A stretch of 64,000 bases of DNA from Microbispora rosea subsp. aerata (GCF_014647835.1 NZ_BMPY01000019.1:1-64000), one strand, 5' to 3'. Shown: positions 26,337-36,108, counted from the stretch's first letter. A program made the numbers and translations. The notes: a model not told the origin generated them from the letters alone.

Positions 26337-27050
26337 TCACCGTGCCGTCACCTCGGCGACGACCGCGCGGAAATATCCCGCGACCTCGCGGGCGAAGGCG
26401 GCCTTGGACACCCCGGCAAGGCGCAGGGCCTCACCGTGGTCGATCACGACCACGGTCAGCGCCCCCGCCAGCAGCAGCCACCACAGGGCCGCGACGGCCA
26501 CCCGCGACGACCGGGACGACCCGCGGAAGGACAACCGCAGCCGGTCGCGGTGGAAGGGCACGTGGCGCAGCTCGTCGGCGAGGATCCGGGCCGCGACCTC
26601 GGAGGTGAGCAGATCCCGGACGCCGTCGCGCAGGGCGCGGTAGTAGCCGAGCGCGACCACCTCGGCGAGCATCAGGACCATCAGCTCCGTACGCAGCCCG
26701 AGAAACCGCCGCAGCCGGACGAAGGCGGTGTCGGTCCAGTGACCGGAGATCGTCGCCGCCCCCGCCGCCTCCAGGAGCCCGGCCAGCAGGCGGGCGTGCT
26801 CGCGCTCCTCCGCCACGAACAGGCGGACCGCCTCGGCGTACACGGGATCGCCCGCCCGGCGGGCCTTGTCCGTGAGGTGGGCGCCGTCGCCGTCCTCCCC
26901 CACCTGGAAGCGCTGGAGGCTGCGTACGAGGGCGGGCTCCAGCCGGGCTCCCACGCTCCAGTCGGGGTCGCCCCACGTGCGCCGCAGCAGCGCCGCGCCC
27001 TCGAAGTCGCGTAACCAGCCGGTGAAGTCCTCAGTGCCGACCATCGTCAT
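26337..27050 (-). CDS. ferritin-like diiron protein with a membrane segment
   Basis: 237 aa from the ATG at 27050 (second ATG at 27044 possible); the open frame further upstream is shadow. Helices carry likely diiron ligands: VAEEREHARLLAGLL, MLAEVVALGYYRAL and ILADELRHVPFHRDRL, i.e. paired E-x-x-H motifs of the ferritin-like superfamily. After this four-helix bundle a hydrophobic stretch VAVAALWWLLLAGALTVVV suggests membrane attachment. Substrate and function (oxygenase, oxidase or iron handling) are unknown. A TAGCGT box lies eight bases upstream of the start. Confidence 0.78.
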   Translation of the reverse strand: MTMVGTEDFTGWLRDFEGAALLRRTWGDPDWSVGARLEPALVRSLQRFQVGEDGDGAHLTDKARRAGDPVYAEAVRLFVAEEREHARLLAGLLEAAGAATISGHWTDTAFVRLRRFLGLRTELMVLMLAEVVALGYYRALRDGVRDLLTSEVAARILADELRHVPFHRDRLRLSFRGSSRSSRVAVAALWWLLLAGALTVVVIDHGEALRLAGVSKAAFAREVAGYFRAVVAEVTAR

Positions 27051-27197
27051 GGCCCGACACGCTAGGGAAGCGATGTGCAGATCTTGAGGGGAGATTTGTA
27101 GAGGTTCGGCGTGCGTGTCCCGGGGTCGGTGTGCGTGTCCCGGGGGTGTGCATCGCCCCGGCTTCCGGCGAGACGCCGGGCGGCCGGGCGCACGCCG

Positions 27198-27203
27198 TAG
27201 CAT
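27198..27203 (+). promoter_or_regulatory. leaderless -10 element of the UBP zinc-finger gene
   Basis: TAGCAT ends seven bases before the ATG at 27211. Confidence 0.55.
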
Positions 27204-27210
27204 CGGCGGC

Positions 27211-27480
27211 ATGGGGAACTGTGAACATATTCTCGTGGCGGCCGACCCGCCACCGCTCACGCCCGGCGGCTGCCAGGAGTGCCTGGAGCACGGCACGAAG
27301 TGGGTCCACCTGCGCAAGTGCCTGGAGTGCGGCCACATCGGCTGCTGCGACTCCTCTCCCGGCAAGCATGCCACCGCGCACTACGAGGAGACCGGCCACC
27401 CGGTGATCCGCTCGTTCGAGCCGGGCGAGGACTGGCGGTGGTGCTACGTGGACGAGCGCCTGGGCCAGCTCACATCCTGA
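27211..27480 (+). CDS. UBP-type zinc finger protein
   Basis: 89 aa. Cys/His ligands appear in the ZnF-UBP order: CEH (4-6), CQEC (21-24), CLECGHIGCC (37-46) and HATAHYEETGH (53-63). In eukaryotes this finger binds the free ubiquitin C-terminus; bacterial versions are small stand-alone proteins of unknown ligand. It converges on the Na+/H+ antiporter gene; bacterial ZnF-UBP domains have been noted next to such transporters, so a regulatory link is possible. The stop is followed by three 14-base units starting CTGAGCA. Confidence 0.88.
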   Translation: MGNCEHILVAADPPPLTPGGCQECLEHGTKWVHLRKCLECGHIGCCDSSPGKHATAHYEETGHPVIRSFEPGEDWRWCYVDERLGQLTS

Positions 27481-27658
27481 GCATGAAGCCCTGAGCACGG
27501 GGACTCGAGCATTGGGTGCCCGACCCGCACGTGGCCTGCCGCCGTCTCATCACGACCAGGCGCCCGCCGCCTCTCAAATGGTCGCGGTCCGGTCGCATCA
27601 GACGGGCGCGCAGGGGTGCCGGGCACCTGGCGGCCCGAGCCTGAGATCCCGGGCCCGT

Positions 27659-29248
27659 TCAGGCGCGTTCGAGCGTCGCCTCCTCGAAGTCGAGCTCCTG
27701 CATGACCCGGTGGAGCACCTCGTCGTCGATGCGCCGCTCGTCGCGCAGCCGTACGAACACCTCGCGTTCGGCGGCGAGCATCTCGCGGCGCAGCCGGCGG
27801 TAGACCGAGGCGGGCGTCTCCTCGCCCCCGGGGCCGGTGCCGCCGCCCAGGCGCTCCCAGGCGTGCAGGGCCCGGCGCTCGGCGCGGCTGCGCAGCTGCT
27901 CGACCACCTCTTCGTGGACCTCCGGCACGCCGTCGGAGGTGAGCTCCTCGAGGCGCGCCAGGGCCGCCGCCACGGCGGCCTGCTGGGCGCCCGCCTCCGC
28001 GAGGTCGTCGGCGTAACGCTCCCGGGCGGTGGAGACGCCGAGCCGCCTGATCAGCCAGGGGAACGAAAGGCCGTGGACGATCAGCGTGCCCACGACGATC
28101 GCGAACGTCAGGAACAGCAGCAGGTTGCGCTGGGGAAACTGCTCGGGCAGGGCGAAGGCCGCGGCCAGCGACACCACCCCGCGCATGCCCGCCCAGCTCG
28201 TGAGCACCACGTTCTGCCAGGACGGGGTCTTCGGCTCCCGGGCGCGCACCCGTTTCGACAGCATCCGCGGCAGGTAGGTGCTGGGCGGCACCCACACGAT
28301 CCGTATGAGGACGACCACGAGGAACAGCACGATCGCGTACGTCGCCAGCTGGCCGGGCCGCTGGCCCTCCAGCCCGGCGATGATCGGGCGCAGCTGGAGG
28401 CCGATCAGGGCGAACACGATCGACTCCAGCACCAGGTCGGCGACCTTCCAGACCGCCCCCGACAGCAGCCGCGTGCCGTACGTCGTGCGGCTGAGCTCGT
28501 GGCCCAGGTAGATGCCGACGATCACGACGGCGATCACGCCCGAGGCGTGCACCGCCTCGGCCGCGAGATAGGCGGCGTACGGCACGAGCAGCGAGACGCC
28601 GTTGGCGATGAGCGCGTCGTCGAGCCGGCGCAGCGCGAACCCCGCGAGGTACGCGACGGCGAGGCCGATCGCCAGCCCGAGCCCGGCGGCCTTGAGGAAC
28701 TGCCCGCCGATGTCGAGCAGGTCGGCGGCGGCGCCGGTCACCGCGCCGATCGCGGCCCGGTAGGCGGTCAGCGCGGTGGCGTCGTTGAACAGGCTCTCGC
28801 CCACGAGGACGGTCAGCGCGCGCCGCGGCAGGCCGAGCCTGCGCCCGATGGCGACCGCCGACACCGCGTCGGGTGGAGCCACGATCGCGCCGAGCGCGAA
28901 GGCCGCGGCGAGCGGGAGCCCGGGGATGAGGGCGTGCGCGACGAAGCCCACCACCAGCGTAGTCACCAGGACGAGCCCCACGGCCAGCAGGCCGATGGGC
29001 CGGGCGGCGTCGCGCAGCCGCAGGTAGGAGCTGTCCAGCGCCGCCGAGTAGAGCATCGGCGGCAGGAAGACCAGCAGGACGATGTGGGGATCGAGGCTGT
29101 AGTCGGGGACCCCGGGCAGGTAGGAGGCGGCCAGTCCGGCCATCACCAGGAGCAGCGGGGCCGACCAGCCCCGCCACCTGGCCAGGGCGGCGACGCCGAG
29201 GGCGCCGGCCGGGAGCAGGAGGAGCTGCAGTGCCGTTGATGTGTCCAT
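27659..29248 (-). CDS. CPA1/NhaP-type Na+/H+ antiporter
   Basis: 529 aa. About 12 membrane helices fill residues 1-400; the ion-binding motif GESLFNDATAL (about 150-160) and the helix-11 arginine motif WAGMRGVVSLA (about 342-352) are intact. The cytoplasmic C-terminal 120 residues are charged and helical with a predicted coiled coil (RRLRREMLAAEREVFVRLRD), a likely regulatory tail. It should exchange cytoplasmic Na+ (or K+) for protons. Transcribed alone, convergent with the UBP zinc-finger gene. Confidence 0.92.
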   Translation of the reverse strand: MDTSTALQLLLLPAGALGVAALARWRGWSAPLLLVMAGLAASYLPGVPDYSLDPHIVLLVFLPPMLYSAALDSSYLRLRDAARPIGLLAVGLVLVTTLVVGFVAHALIPGLPLAAAFALGAIVAPPDAVSAVAIGRRLGLPRRALTVLVGESLFNDATALTAYRAAIGAVTGAAADLLDIGGQFLKAAGLGLAIGLAVAYLAGFALRRLDDALIANGVSLLVPYAAYLAAEAVHASGVIAVVIVGIYLGHELSRTTYGTRLLSGAVWKVADLVLESIVFALIGLQLRPIIAGLEGQRPGQLATYAIVLFLVVVLIRIVWVPPSTYLPRMLSKRVRAREPKTPSWQNVVLTSWAGMRGVVSLAAAFALPEQFPQRNLLLFLTFAIVVGTLIVHGLSFPWLIRRLGVSTARERYADDLAEAGAQQAAVAAALARLEELTSDGVPEVHEEVVEQLRSRAERRALHAWERLGGGTGPGGEETPASVYRRLRREMLAAEREVFVRLRDERRIDDEVLHRVMQELDFEEATLERA

Positions 29249-29292
29249 CAGACGACGAGGTTACTTACAGCTGGAACTCCCGCTGACCGGGC

Positions 29293-30489
29293 TCACCACC
29301 CCCGTGAGCTCTCCCAGCCGTCTCCGCCCTCGTCCTGCCACGGGATCGGGGAGTCCGCGGCCGACTGCCCGGAGCGCCGTCTTCCGCGGCGCTCGCCGTG
29401 CTGGTCGGGGTCCGGGCCCTGGCCGGTCGGCCACTGGTCCGGCCGCAGGCGTTCGCCCGTCGTATAGAGCGGCGAATCGCTCATGTACGACTCGCCGGCG
29501 TGCGGCTCGTTCACGTACGGCCGGACCGCGCCGAGGCCGAGGGGGTCGTTCGGGTCGACCACCCCGGGCTGCTGCCCCGCCCGCTGGGCGGCCGCGGGCT
29601 GCGCGGCCGGGGCGTGGGCCGGCTGGGGGCCGGTCGGGGCGGAGGACGCGACGAGGCGGTCCTGCGGCGGCGTGCCCCTGGCGACGAGCACGTCGTTGGG
29701 TCCGAGCGCGGCGGGCGCGGGGTAGGCCTCGGGAGCGGGGGCGGGCGGCGGCACCGGCGGGCGGGCGTACTGCCCGGTTCCGGGATAGTCCGGATATTCG
29801 TAGTCGGACTGAGCGGGCTGCTCGGGATATCCCGGGTCGTGCGCACCCCGGCGGTCCCGGGCGTAGCCGCCCTCGGCCTGCCCGTACCCGCCCTCCTGCC
29901 CGTACCCGCCCTCCTGCGCGTACCCGTCGCGACCGCGCCCGTAGCCGTCGGGCGCGGCCCCGTCGGCCGCGTACTCGTCCCTGGCCTGGCCGTACGGCGC
30001 CTGGTGAGGCGTGCCGTAGGGGTCCTGCGCGCCGTATCCGTCACCGGGCTGCCCGGCGTACGCGTCGCGCGCGGCGTAGGCGTCCTGGCCCCGCGTCGCG
30101 TACGCGTCCGGGGCCTCGGCCGCGTAGGGATCGTGGACCTGCGTGGCGTACGGGTCGTGAACCTGGGTCGCGTCCTGCGCGTGCGGCGGGTACGCCTCCG
30201 GACGGGCGTAGCCGTCCTGGCCCGCCGTCCCCTGCTGGGGGAACGGCCCGGTCCCGGCGTCCTGCTCCTCTCCGCCCGCCTCGGCGAAACCCTCGTCCAG
30301 GGTGTCGATCAGCCGTCCCACGTCGTTCATGGGCATGCGGAAACTGGCCGTGCACATCTCGCCCCGCCACAGGCTCAGCACCAGCGTGCCGTCGTGCCAC
30401 GTGACCCGGAGCACGCGATCCTGGCCTCGTGCGTCGAAGAACACTTCGCCGAACGACGGCAGTGGGACAACTTCCGACATGGCAGACAT
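29293..30489 (-). CDS. actinobacterial unknown protein with Tyr/Gly-rich repeat tail
   Basis: 398 aa from the ATG at 30489 (AAAGG six bases upstream; a second ATG three codons on). Residues 1-70 form a compact domain (PSFGEVFFDARGQDRVLRVT, then GTLVLSLWRGEMCTASFRMP) that I remember as conserved in actinomycetes and unnamed. The remaining 330 residues are low-complexity: HDPYA repeats, GYGQEGGYGQ repeats, then Pro/Ala-rich text and a basic end. Tyr-rich disordered tails of this kind can drive self-association; that is inference. The minus-strand partner of DinG: the two genes diverge from a 215-base gap. Confidence 0.75.
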   Translation of the reverse strand: MSAMSEVVPLPSFGEVFFDARGQDRVLRVTWHDGTLVLSLWRGEMCTASFRMPMNDVGRLIDTLDEGFAEAGGEEQDAGTGPFPQQGTAGQDGYARPEAYPPHAQDATQVHDPYATQVHDPYAAEAPDAYATRGQDAYAARDAYAGQPGDGYGAQDPYGTPHQAPYGQARDEYAADGAAPDGYGRGRDGYAQEGGYGQEGGYGQAEGGYARDRRGAHDPGYPEQPAQSDYEYPDYPGTGQYARPPVPPPAPAPEAYPAPAALGPNDVLVARGTPPQDRLVASSAPTGPQPAHAPAAQPAAAQRAGQQPGVVDPNDPLGLGAVRPYVNEPHAGESYMSDSPLYTTGERLRPDQWPTGQGPDPDQHGERRGRRRSGQSAADSPIPWQDEGGDGWESSRGW

Positions 30490-30692
30490 AGTGCCTTTAC
30501 CTGCCCTTTTCCGTCCACTCGATCTCGGGAACCCTCGCGAAACGTCTGTTTCGTCCCTTTTGGACCTCGCTGGGTAGATCGCGGTTGACCTTAGAGCACT
30601 GACATTCCAGTGTGCCATGCGCGCCGGAAGGGATCTCCTGGAACGTCGGGATGTGGTCGAGCGGACACGCACCGGTTGTCGGTGGCACCGGG

Positions 30693-30698
30693 TAGCGT
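30693..30698 (+). promoter_or_regulatory. leaderless -10 element of the DinG-type helicase gene
   Basis: TAGCGT ends six bases before the GTG at 30705. Further up, TTGACC (about 30583) may belong to a second promoter. Confidence 0.6.
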
Positions 30699-30704
30699 TC
30701 TCCC

Positions 30705-32750
30705 GTGCCCAAGGACCGTGCCGAGCTTCCGCCCGTCGAAGAACTCCTCACCGCCGCGGTGACCGCGCTGGGCGGCGTCGAGCGCCCGGGGCAGGTCAAG
30801 ATGGCCCAGGCCGTCCGCGACGCGATCGAAAGCGAGGAGCACCTCGCGGTGCAGGCCGGCACGGGCACCGGCAAGTCCCTGGCCTACCTGGTGCCCGCGA
30901 TCAGGCACGCGGCCCGAAGCGGCGAGGCCGTGGTGGTGTCCACCGCCACGATCGCGCTGCAGCGCCAGCTGGTCGACCGCGATCTGCCCCGGCTGGCCGA
31001 CGCGCTGGAGGGCCTGCTGCCGCACCGTCCCGAGTTCGCGATCCTCAAGGGCCGCCGCAACTACCTGTGCCGCCACAAGATGGCCGCCGGCATGCCCGAG
31101 GACGAGGACGACCAGCTCTTCGACCCTCGCGAGATCAGCGCCACCGGCCGGATGGTGCAGCGCATCCAGGAGTGGGCCAACGAGACCGAGACCGGCGACC
31201 GCGACGAGATCGTGCCCGGCGTGAGCGACCAGGCGTGGCGGCAGTTCTCGGTGACCGCCCGCGAGTGCCTGGGGGCGCAGCGGTGCCCGAGCGGCGCCGA
31301 CTGCTTCGCCGAGCTGGCCCGGGAGCGCGCGGGCCAGGCCGACGTGGTCGTGACCAACCACGCGCTGCTGGCGATCGACGCCATGGAGGACTTCGCGGTC
31401 CTTCCCGAGCACGACGTGGTCGTGGTGGACGAGGCGCACGAGCTGGTCGACCGGGTGACGTCCGTGGTCACCGGCGAGCTGTCGGAGAGCACGGTCGGCC
31501 TGGCGGTGCGCCGGGTCGGCCGGCTCATCGAGCAGGGGGTGGCCGACCGGCTCCAGGAGGCCGGCGAGGACCTGCGCGCCCTGCTGGCCGCCGCGCCGCC
31601 GGGGCGCATCGACACGCTGCCGAACTCGCTCGGCATGACGCTCGCGCTGGTGCGCGACGCCGCCTTCGCCTGCATCACCGCCCTCGGGCCGCGCAACCAG
31701 GACAAGGACGACCCGGAGAACGCCGGGCTGCGCAAGGCCGCCTTCACCGCCCTGGACGAGGTCCACGACACCGCCCAGCGCATGCTCGACGCCTTCGGCC
31801 CGGCGGCCGGCGGGGGCGGGGACGGCAAGGACGGCGAGGATGCGAGCGGTGCGGACGCGAGCGGCTCCGCCGGGGACGAGGAGATCCATCGGGCGGAGGT
31901 CGTCTGGCTGGAGGAGGGACGCGGCAGGACTCCCCCCACGCTGCGGGTGGCGCCGCTGTCGGTCGGCGGCATGCTGCGCGACAAGCTGTTCGGCGACCGG
32001 ACCGTCGTGCTGACCAGCGCCACGCTGGCGCTCGGCGGCTCGTTCGACAGCCTGGCCCGCCAGTGGGGCCTGCGCGCCGGGGAGTGGACCGGTCTCGACG
32101 TCGGCTCGCCGTTCGACCACGCCCGCCGGGGCATCCTCTACGTGGCCACGCACCTGCCCCAGCCCGGCCGCGACGGCCTGCCCGAGGCGTACGTCGACGA
32201 GATCGCCGAGCTCATCGAGGCGGCCGGGGGCCGCGCGCTCGGCCTGTTCTCCTCCATGCGGGCCGCCAAGGCCGCCACGGAGGCGCTGCGCGAGCGGCTG
32301 GACGTGCCGCTGCTGTGCCAGGGCGACGACTCGACCTCTCAGCTCGTCAAGCAGTTCGCGGGCGACCCCGCGACCTGCCTGTTCGGCACGCTGTCCCTGT
32401 GGCAGGGCGTGGACGTGCCGGGTCCCTCGCTGACCCTGGTGATCATCGACAGGATCCCGTTCCCGCGCCCCGACGACCCGCTCGCCTCGGCCCGGCAGCG
32501 GCACGTGGCGGCCACGGGAGGCAACGGCTTCATGGCCGTGGCCGCCACCCACGCCGCGCTGCTGCTGGCGCAGGGCGCGGGCCGGCTGCTGCGCTCCATC
32601 GACGACCGGGGCGTCGTCGCCGTGCTCGACCCCAGGCTCGCCACCGCCCGCTACAGCGGCTTCCTGCTCAACTCGCTGCCGCCTTTCTGGCGCACCACCG
32701 ACCCCGTGAAGGTCCGCGACGCCCTGCGCCGCCTCACCGCCGCCTCCTGA
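30705..32750 (+). CDS. DinG/XPD-type ATP-dependent DNA helicase
   Basis: 681 aa. Walker A is AGTGTGKS (about 46-53), helicase motif II DEAH (about 240-243), and four cysteines of an XPD-type 4Fe-4S cluster are present: NYLCRH (about 117), then C-x5-C-x5-C in ECLGAQRCPSGADC. Later motifs include LTSATLALGG, GTLSLWQGVDVPG and QGAGRLLRS (motif VI). It should unwind damaged or R-loop DNA 5' to 3'. A short acidic/Gly insertion (about 363-385) precedes the second RecA domain. GTG start set by the leaderless box. Confidence 0.92.
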   Translation: MPKDRAELPPVEELLTAAVTALGGVERPGQVKMAQAVRDAIESEEHLAVQAGTGTGKSLAYLVPAIRHAARSGEAVVVSTATIALQRQLVDRDLPRLADALEGLLPHRPEFAILKGRRNYLCRHKMAAGMPEDEDDQLFDPREISATGRMVQRIQEWANETETGDRDEIVPGVSDQAWRQFSVTARECLGAQRCPSGADCFAELARERAGQADVVVTNHALLAIDAMEDFAVLPEHDVVVVDEAHELVDRVTSVVTGELSESTVGLAVRRVGRLIEQGVADRLQEAGEDLRALLAAAPPGRIDTLPNSLGMTLALVRDAAFACITALGPRNQDKDDPENAGLRKAAFTALDEVHDTAQRMLDAFGPAAGGGGDGKDGEDASGADASGSAGDEEIHRAEVVWLEEGRGRTPPTLRVAPLSVGGMLRDKLFGDRTVVLTSATLALGGSFDSLARQWGLRAGEWTGLDVGSPFDHARRGILYVATHLPQPGRDGLPEAYVDEIAELIEAAGGRALGLFSSMRAAKAATEALRERLDVPLLCQGDDSTSQLVKQFAGDPATCLFGTLSLWQGVDVPGPSLTLVIIDRIPFPRPDDPLASARQRHVAATGGNGFMAVAATHAALLLAQGAGRLLRSIDDRGVVAVLDPRLATARYSGFLLNSLPPFWRTTDPVKVRDALRRLTAAS

Positions 32751-32765
32751 CCAGGCCGCAAGGCT

Positions 32766-32893
32766 CACCGCCGACACCAGGCCGGAGGGCGCACGGCCAC
32801 CCGAGGCGGAAGGGTTCACCGCCGGCGCCTGTCTGGAGGGCGCACGGCCACCCGAGGCGGAGGGGTCCACCGCCGGCGCCGGGCCGGAGGGCT
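32766..32893. repeat. 51-bp tandem repeat (2.5 copies) after the helicase gene
   Basis: Units begin CACCGCCGACACC (32766), CACCGCCGGCGCC (32817) and CACCGCCGGCGCC (32868, partial). The first 10 bases of each also occur across the helicase's last codons, so the array looks derived from the gene end. The 518-base gap to the SGNH gene consists mainly of this and the next repeat. Confidence 0.8.
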
Positions 32894-33044
32894 ACCACCG
32901 ACGCTGACGCGGAGGCGGGAGGGGCGGGGTGAAGGCCGGTCCCGCGCCGCCGCCTCCGCCGTCCCGCGCAGGAGGACGCCCGGGACGTTCGCGGCGTCGC
33001 CGCCCGCCCGCGTGCGGTGCCCGCGCAGACCCGGATCGGGACGA

Positions 33045-33322
33045 GGGGCTGAAAACAGCGGAGCGAGGTCGGGGCACCTGGGGGCGAGGCCGCTGCCGGC
33101 GGGATGCGCCGACACCATGACCTCGGCTCGGGTGAAGGTCGGGGAGCCGGGGCTTGGTCAGGAAGCCGGAGACAGCGGGGTGAGGCCGGGCCGCTTGGCG
33201 GCGAGACCGTCCCGGGGGGATGCGCCTGAACCCCGGCTCCATGCCGGAGGCGGAGAACCGGGGCGTGGTCAGGAAGCCGGAGACAGCGGGGTGAGATCGG
33301 GCCGCTTGGGGGCGAGGCCGTC
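33045..33322 (-). repeat. three ~111-bp copies of the SGNH hydrolase gene tail
   Basis: The stretch GGTCAGGAAGCCGGAGACAG at 33267, containing the SGNH stop codon, is repeated exactly at 33156 and in degenerate form near 33045. Read on the minus strand the middle copy still encodes KRPGLTPLSPAS and a stop, matching the gene's KRPDLTPLSPAS. Confidence 0.85.
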
Positions 33323-34063
33323 GCCGGAGGACGTGCCGCGAAGGCGCCGCCCGACCCACGGGCCGAAGTGCTCCTTGAGCCACTGCACGTCCTCGCGGCG
33401 CTTGACCCTCGGGTCCGCCTTCTCGCGAGGCGGCCAGGTCTTGCGCCAGTCGTCCTCGCCGGGCACGCCCAGCACGTGCAGGACCCGGGCCGCGACGAGG
33501 CGGTGGCCCTCGGCGTTCATGTGCAGCCGGTCGTCGCTCCAGGCCCGCCAGTCCCGCAGCCCTTGCATCGACCACATGTCCACCAGGTGGCAGCCGTACA
33601 GGTCGGCGATCGAGCGCACGTGCATGAAGAAGATCGCGAACCTGCCCCGCAGCCGGCGCATGATCGGGGTGTCCCGGGGATCGGTGCCGGTGAACAGCAC
33701 GACGTCCGCGCCGGTGGCCCGCAGGTCGCGTACGGCGGCGGCGAGCTTCTTGGCCATCACGTCGGGGTCGCTGCCGGGGCGGAGGAGGTCGTTGCCGCCC
33801 GCGCAGAAGCTGATCAGGTCGGGCTTCATCTCGACGGCCACGGGCACCTGGTCGGCCACGATCTGGTCGATCAGCTTGCCCCGCACGGCGAGGTTGGCGT
33901 AGCGGAAGTCCGGCTCGAGTAAGGCGAGCCGCTCGGCGACCCGGTCGGCCCAGCCACGGTAGCGGACCACCTCCCCCGGCGCCGGCGGGGGCGCGTCCGG
34001 CAGCGGGTCGTTGAGCCCTTCGGTGAAGCTGTCTCCGATGGCCACGAACGACCGGTAACCCAT
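33269..34063 (-). CDS. SGNH/GDSL-family hydrolase
   Basis: 264 aa; ATG 34063 with AGAAGGGG just upstream, 14 bases after the aroQ stop. Catalytic Ser in block I FVAIGDSFTEG (Ser near 12), Gly in block II NLAVRGK, Asn in block III CAGGNDLL and the D-x-x-H of block V DRLHMNAEGH are all present. No signal peptide, so a cytoplasmic esterase/lipase-like enzyme. The last 15 residues (SGDGLAPKRPDLTPLSPAS) come from the repeat described above. It takes the place where pepQ/efp usually follow aroQ in actinomycetes. Confidence 0.9.
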   Translation of the reverse strand: MGYRSFVAIGDSFTEGLNDPLPDAPPPAPGEVVRYRGWADRVAERLALLEPDFRYANLAVRGKLIDQIVADQVPVAVEMKPDLISFCAGGNDLLRPGSDPDVMAKKLAAAVRDLRATGADVVLFTGTDPRDTPIMRRLRGRFAIFFMHVRSIADLYGCHLVDMWSMQGLRDWRAWSDDRLHMNAEGHRLVAARVLHVLGVPGEDDWRKTWPPREKADPRVKRREDVQWLKEHFGPWVGRRLRGTSSGDGLAPKRPDLTPLSPAS

Positions 34064-34077
34064 GTCCCCTTCTTTCG

Positions 34078-34512
34078 TCACTCGTCCATGTCGGCGATCG
34101 CGCGCAGCGCGAGCTCGTACGACCGCATGCCGAACCCCGCGATCGTCCCGGTGGCCACCGCCGCCACGACCGAGGTGTGGCGGAACTCCTCCCGTGCGCT
34201 GGGGTTGGAGATGTGCACCTCGATCAGCGGGGCCGTGCGCTGCGCGATCGCGTCGCGCAGGGCGTAGGAGTAGTGGGTGAAGGCGGCGGGGTTGAGGACC
34301 ACGGGGGTCCTGCTGTCGGCCGCCTCGTGGATCCAGCTCACCAGCTCGGCCTCGTCGTCGGTCTGCCTGACCTCGACCGACAGGCCCAGCTCGCGGCCGG
34401 TCTCGCGGCACATGGCCGCCAGGTCGTCGAAGGTCTGCGCGCCGTAGACGTCGGGCTCCCGGCTGCCGAGACGGCCCAGGTTGGGCCCGTTCAGGACGAG
34501 CACCTGCCTCAT
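34078..34512 (-). CDS. aroQ: type II 3-dehydroquinate dehydratase
   Basis: 144 aa, normal size. [18 protein letters not shown] (catalytic Tyr in the flexible loop), [15 protein letters not shown], and the His motif [16 protein letters not shown] are textbook type II. Converts 3-dehydroquinate to 3-dehydroshikimate, step three of the shikimate pathway. Its ATG overlaps the aroB stop as ATGA. Confidence 0.96.
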   Translation of the reverse strand: MRQVLVLNGPNLGRLGSREPDVYGAQTFDDLAAMCRETGRELGLSVEVRQTDDEAELVSWIHEAADSRTPVVLNPAAFTHYSYALRDAIAQRTAPLIEVHISNPSAREEFRHTSVVAAVATGTIAGFGMRSYELALRAIADMDE

Positions 34513-35585
34513 CGGGCGACCTCCCTGTATGCGGCTTCGAGCAGCTCTTCCGGCGGGTTCTCCAGGCGGGCCGGCTTGGCGATGTCGTCCAGCACCACGA
34601 AGCGCAGCACCGCTCCCCTGGCCTTCTTGTCCACCCGCATGTGCTCGCGCAGCCGCGGCCAGGCGTCGGCGCGGTAGGAGGTGGGCAGCCCGACCGACTC
34701 CAGGATCGAGCGCGTGCGGTCCACGACGTCGCGGCCGACACGGCCGTCGAGCCGGGACAGCTCGGCGGCGTAGACGAGCCCGACGGCCACGGCCTCGCCG
34801 TGCCTGATGCGGTAGTCCTCGACCCGCTCGATCGCGTGGGCGAGGGTGTGGCCGTAGTTGAGAATCTCCCGCAGGCCGCTCTCCCGCAGGTCGGCCCCGA
34901 CGACGTCGGCCTTCACCCGGATCTTGCGCTCGACCAGCTCGCGGGTGTGCTCGCCCTCGGGGGTGCGGGCGGCGGCGGGGTCGTCCTCGACGAGCATGAG
35001 GATCGTCGGGTCGGCGATGAACCCGCCCTTGATGATCTCCGCGAGGCCCGCGACGTAGTCCTCGCGCGGCACGCTCGCCAGCATGGCCAGGTCGCACAGC
35101 ACGCCCGCCGGCGGGTGGAACGACCCGACCAGGTTCTTGCCCTCGGGCGTGTTGATGCCGGTCTTGCCGCCGACCGCCGCGTCGACCATGGCCAGCAGCG
35201 TGGTGGGCACCTGCACGACCTGGACGCCGCGCAGCCACGTCGCGGCCGCGAACCCGGCCAGGTCGGTGGTCGCCCCGCCGCCGACGCCGACGACCGCGTC
35301 GGAACGCGTGATGCCGTAGCGGCCGAACGCCGACCACAGCTCGGCCGCCACATGGACGGTCTTGGCCTCCTCGCCGTCCGGGACGGGCAGGGCGACGACC
35401 TCGAACCCGGCGCGCTCCAGGACCTCCCGAACCTGCCTGGCGATCTCCGGCAGCGTGGCCGGGTGGATCACGGCGACCGTGCGCACCTTCTTGTCCAGCA
35501 TGGCGGGCAGCTCGGGCAGCACGTCGGTGCCGACTACCACGTCGTACGGGCTGTCGCCCCGCACGGTGATGCGCGTCGCGGTCAC
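34509..35585 (-). CDS. aroB: 3-dehydroquinate synthase
   Basis: 358 aa. NAD-binding [18 protein letters not shown] and [20 protein letters not shown], and metal ligands in [11 protein letters not shown] are intact. Cyclises DAHP to 3-dehydroquinate using NAD+ and a divalent metal. Starts at GTG 35585 in a GTGA overlap with aroK, so aroC-aroK-aroB-aroQ is one translationally coupled unit. Confidence 0.96.
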   Translation of the reverse strand: MTATRITVRGDSPYDVVVGTDVLPELPAMLDKKVRTVAVIHPATLPEIARQVREVLERAGFEVVALPVPDGEEAKTVHVAAELWSAFGRYGITRSDAVVGVGGGATTDLAGFAAATWLRGVQVVQVPTTLLAMVDAAVGGKTGINTPEGKNLVGSFHPPAGVLCDLAMLASVPREDYVAGLAEIIKGGFIADPTILMLVEDDPAAARTPEGEHTRELVERKIRVKADVVGADLRESGLREILNYGHTLAHAIERVEDYRIRHGEAVAVGLVYAAELSRLDGRVGRDVVDRTRSILESVGLPTSYRADAWPRLREHMRVDKKARGAVLRFVVLDDIAKPARLENPPEELLEAAYREVAR

Positions 35586-36100
35586 AGCGCCGCCTCGATC
35601 TCGGCGGCCACGTCCTCCGGCTCGCGGCCGTCGGTGGCGACGGTGATCGCGGCGAGGCTCTCGTAGATGGGGCGGCGCTGCTCCATCAGCTGCCTGAGCC
35701 GGCTGCGCGGGTTGAGCACCAGCAGCGGCCGGGCCGAGGCGAGCCCGACCCGCTTGACCGCCTGGTCGAGCCCGACCTGGAGATACACGACCCGGTGGCC
35801 GGACAGCAGCTTCCGGGTGTCCTCGTGGAGGATCGCGCCGCCGCCGAGCGACAGCACGCCGGGGTGCGCCTCCAGCGCGTCGCGCACGGCCTGCGCCTCC
35901 AGCTCGCGGAACCTCTCCTCGCCGTCCTCCACGAACACGTCGCTGACGGACTTGCCCGCCGCGGCCTCGACGTCGGCGTCGGTGTCGCGGAACGGCAGGC
36001 CGAGGCGGTCCGCGAGGAGCCGCCCGACGGTGGACTTGCCCGAGCCGGGCGGGCCGATGAGGACCGCGGCGGGGCCTTGGGACGCCGGTTGCATGATCAT
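35582..36100 (-). CDS. aroK: shikimate kinase
   Basis: 172 aa from ATG 36100 (ATG 36094 also possible). Walker [10 protein letters not shown], shikimate-binding [21 protein letters not shown] and the lid ARPLL with the R-x-x-x-Y of RRPIYESLA are present. Phosphorylates shikimate to shikimate-3-phosphate. Begins eight bases after the aroC stop. Confidence 0.95.
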   Translation of the reverse strand: MIMQPASQGPAAVLIGPPGSGKSTVGRLLADRLGLPFRDTDADVEAAAGKSVSDVFVEDGEERFRELEAQAVRDALEAHPGVLSLGGGAILHEDTRKLLSGHRVVYLQVGLDQAVKRVGLASARPLLVLNPRSRLRQLMEQRRPIYESLAAITVATDGREPEDVAAEIEAAL

Positions 36101-36108
36101 GAACCCTA

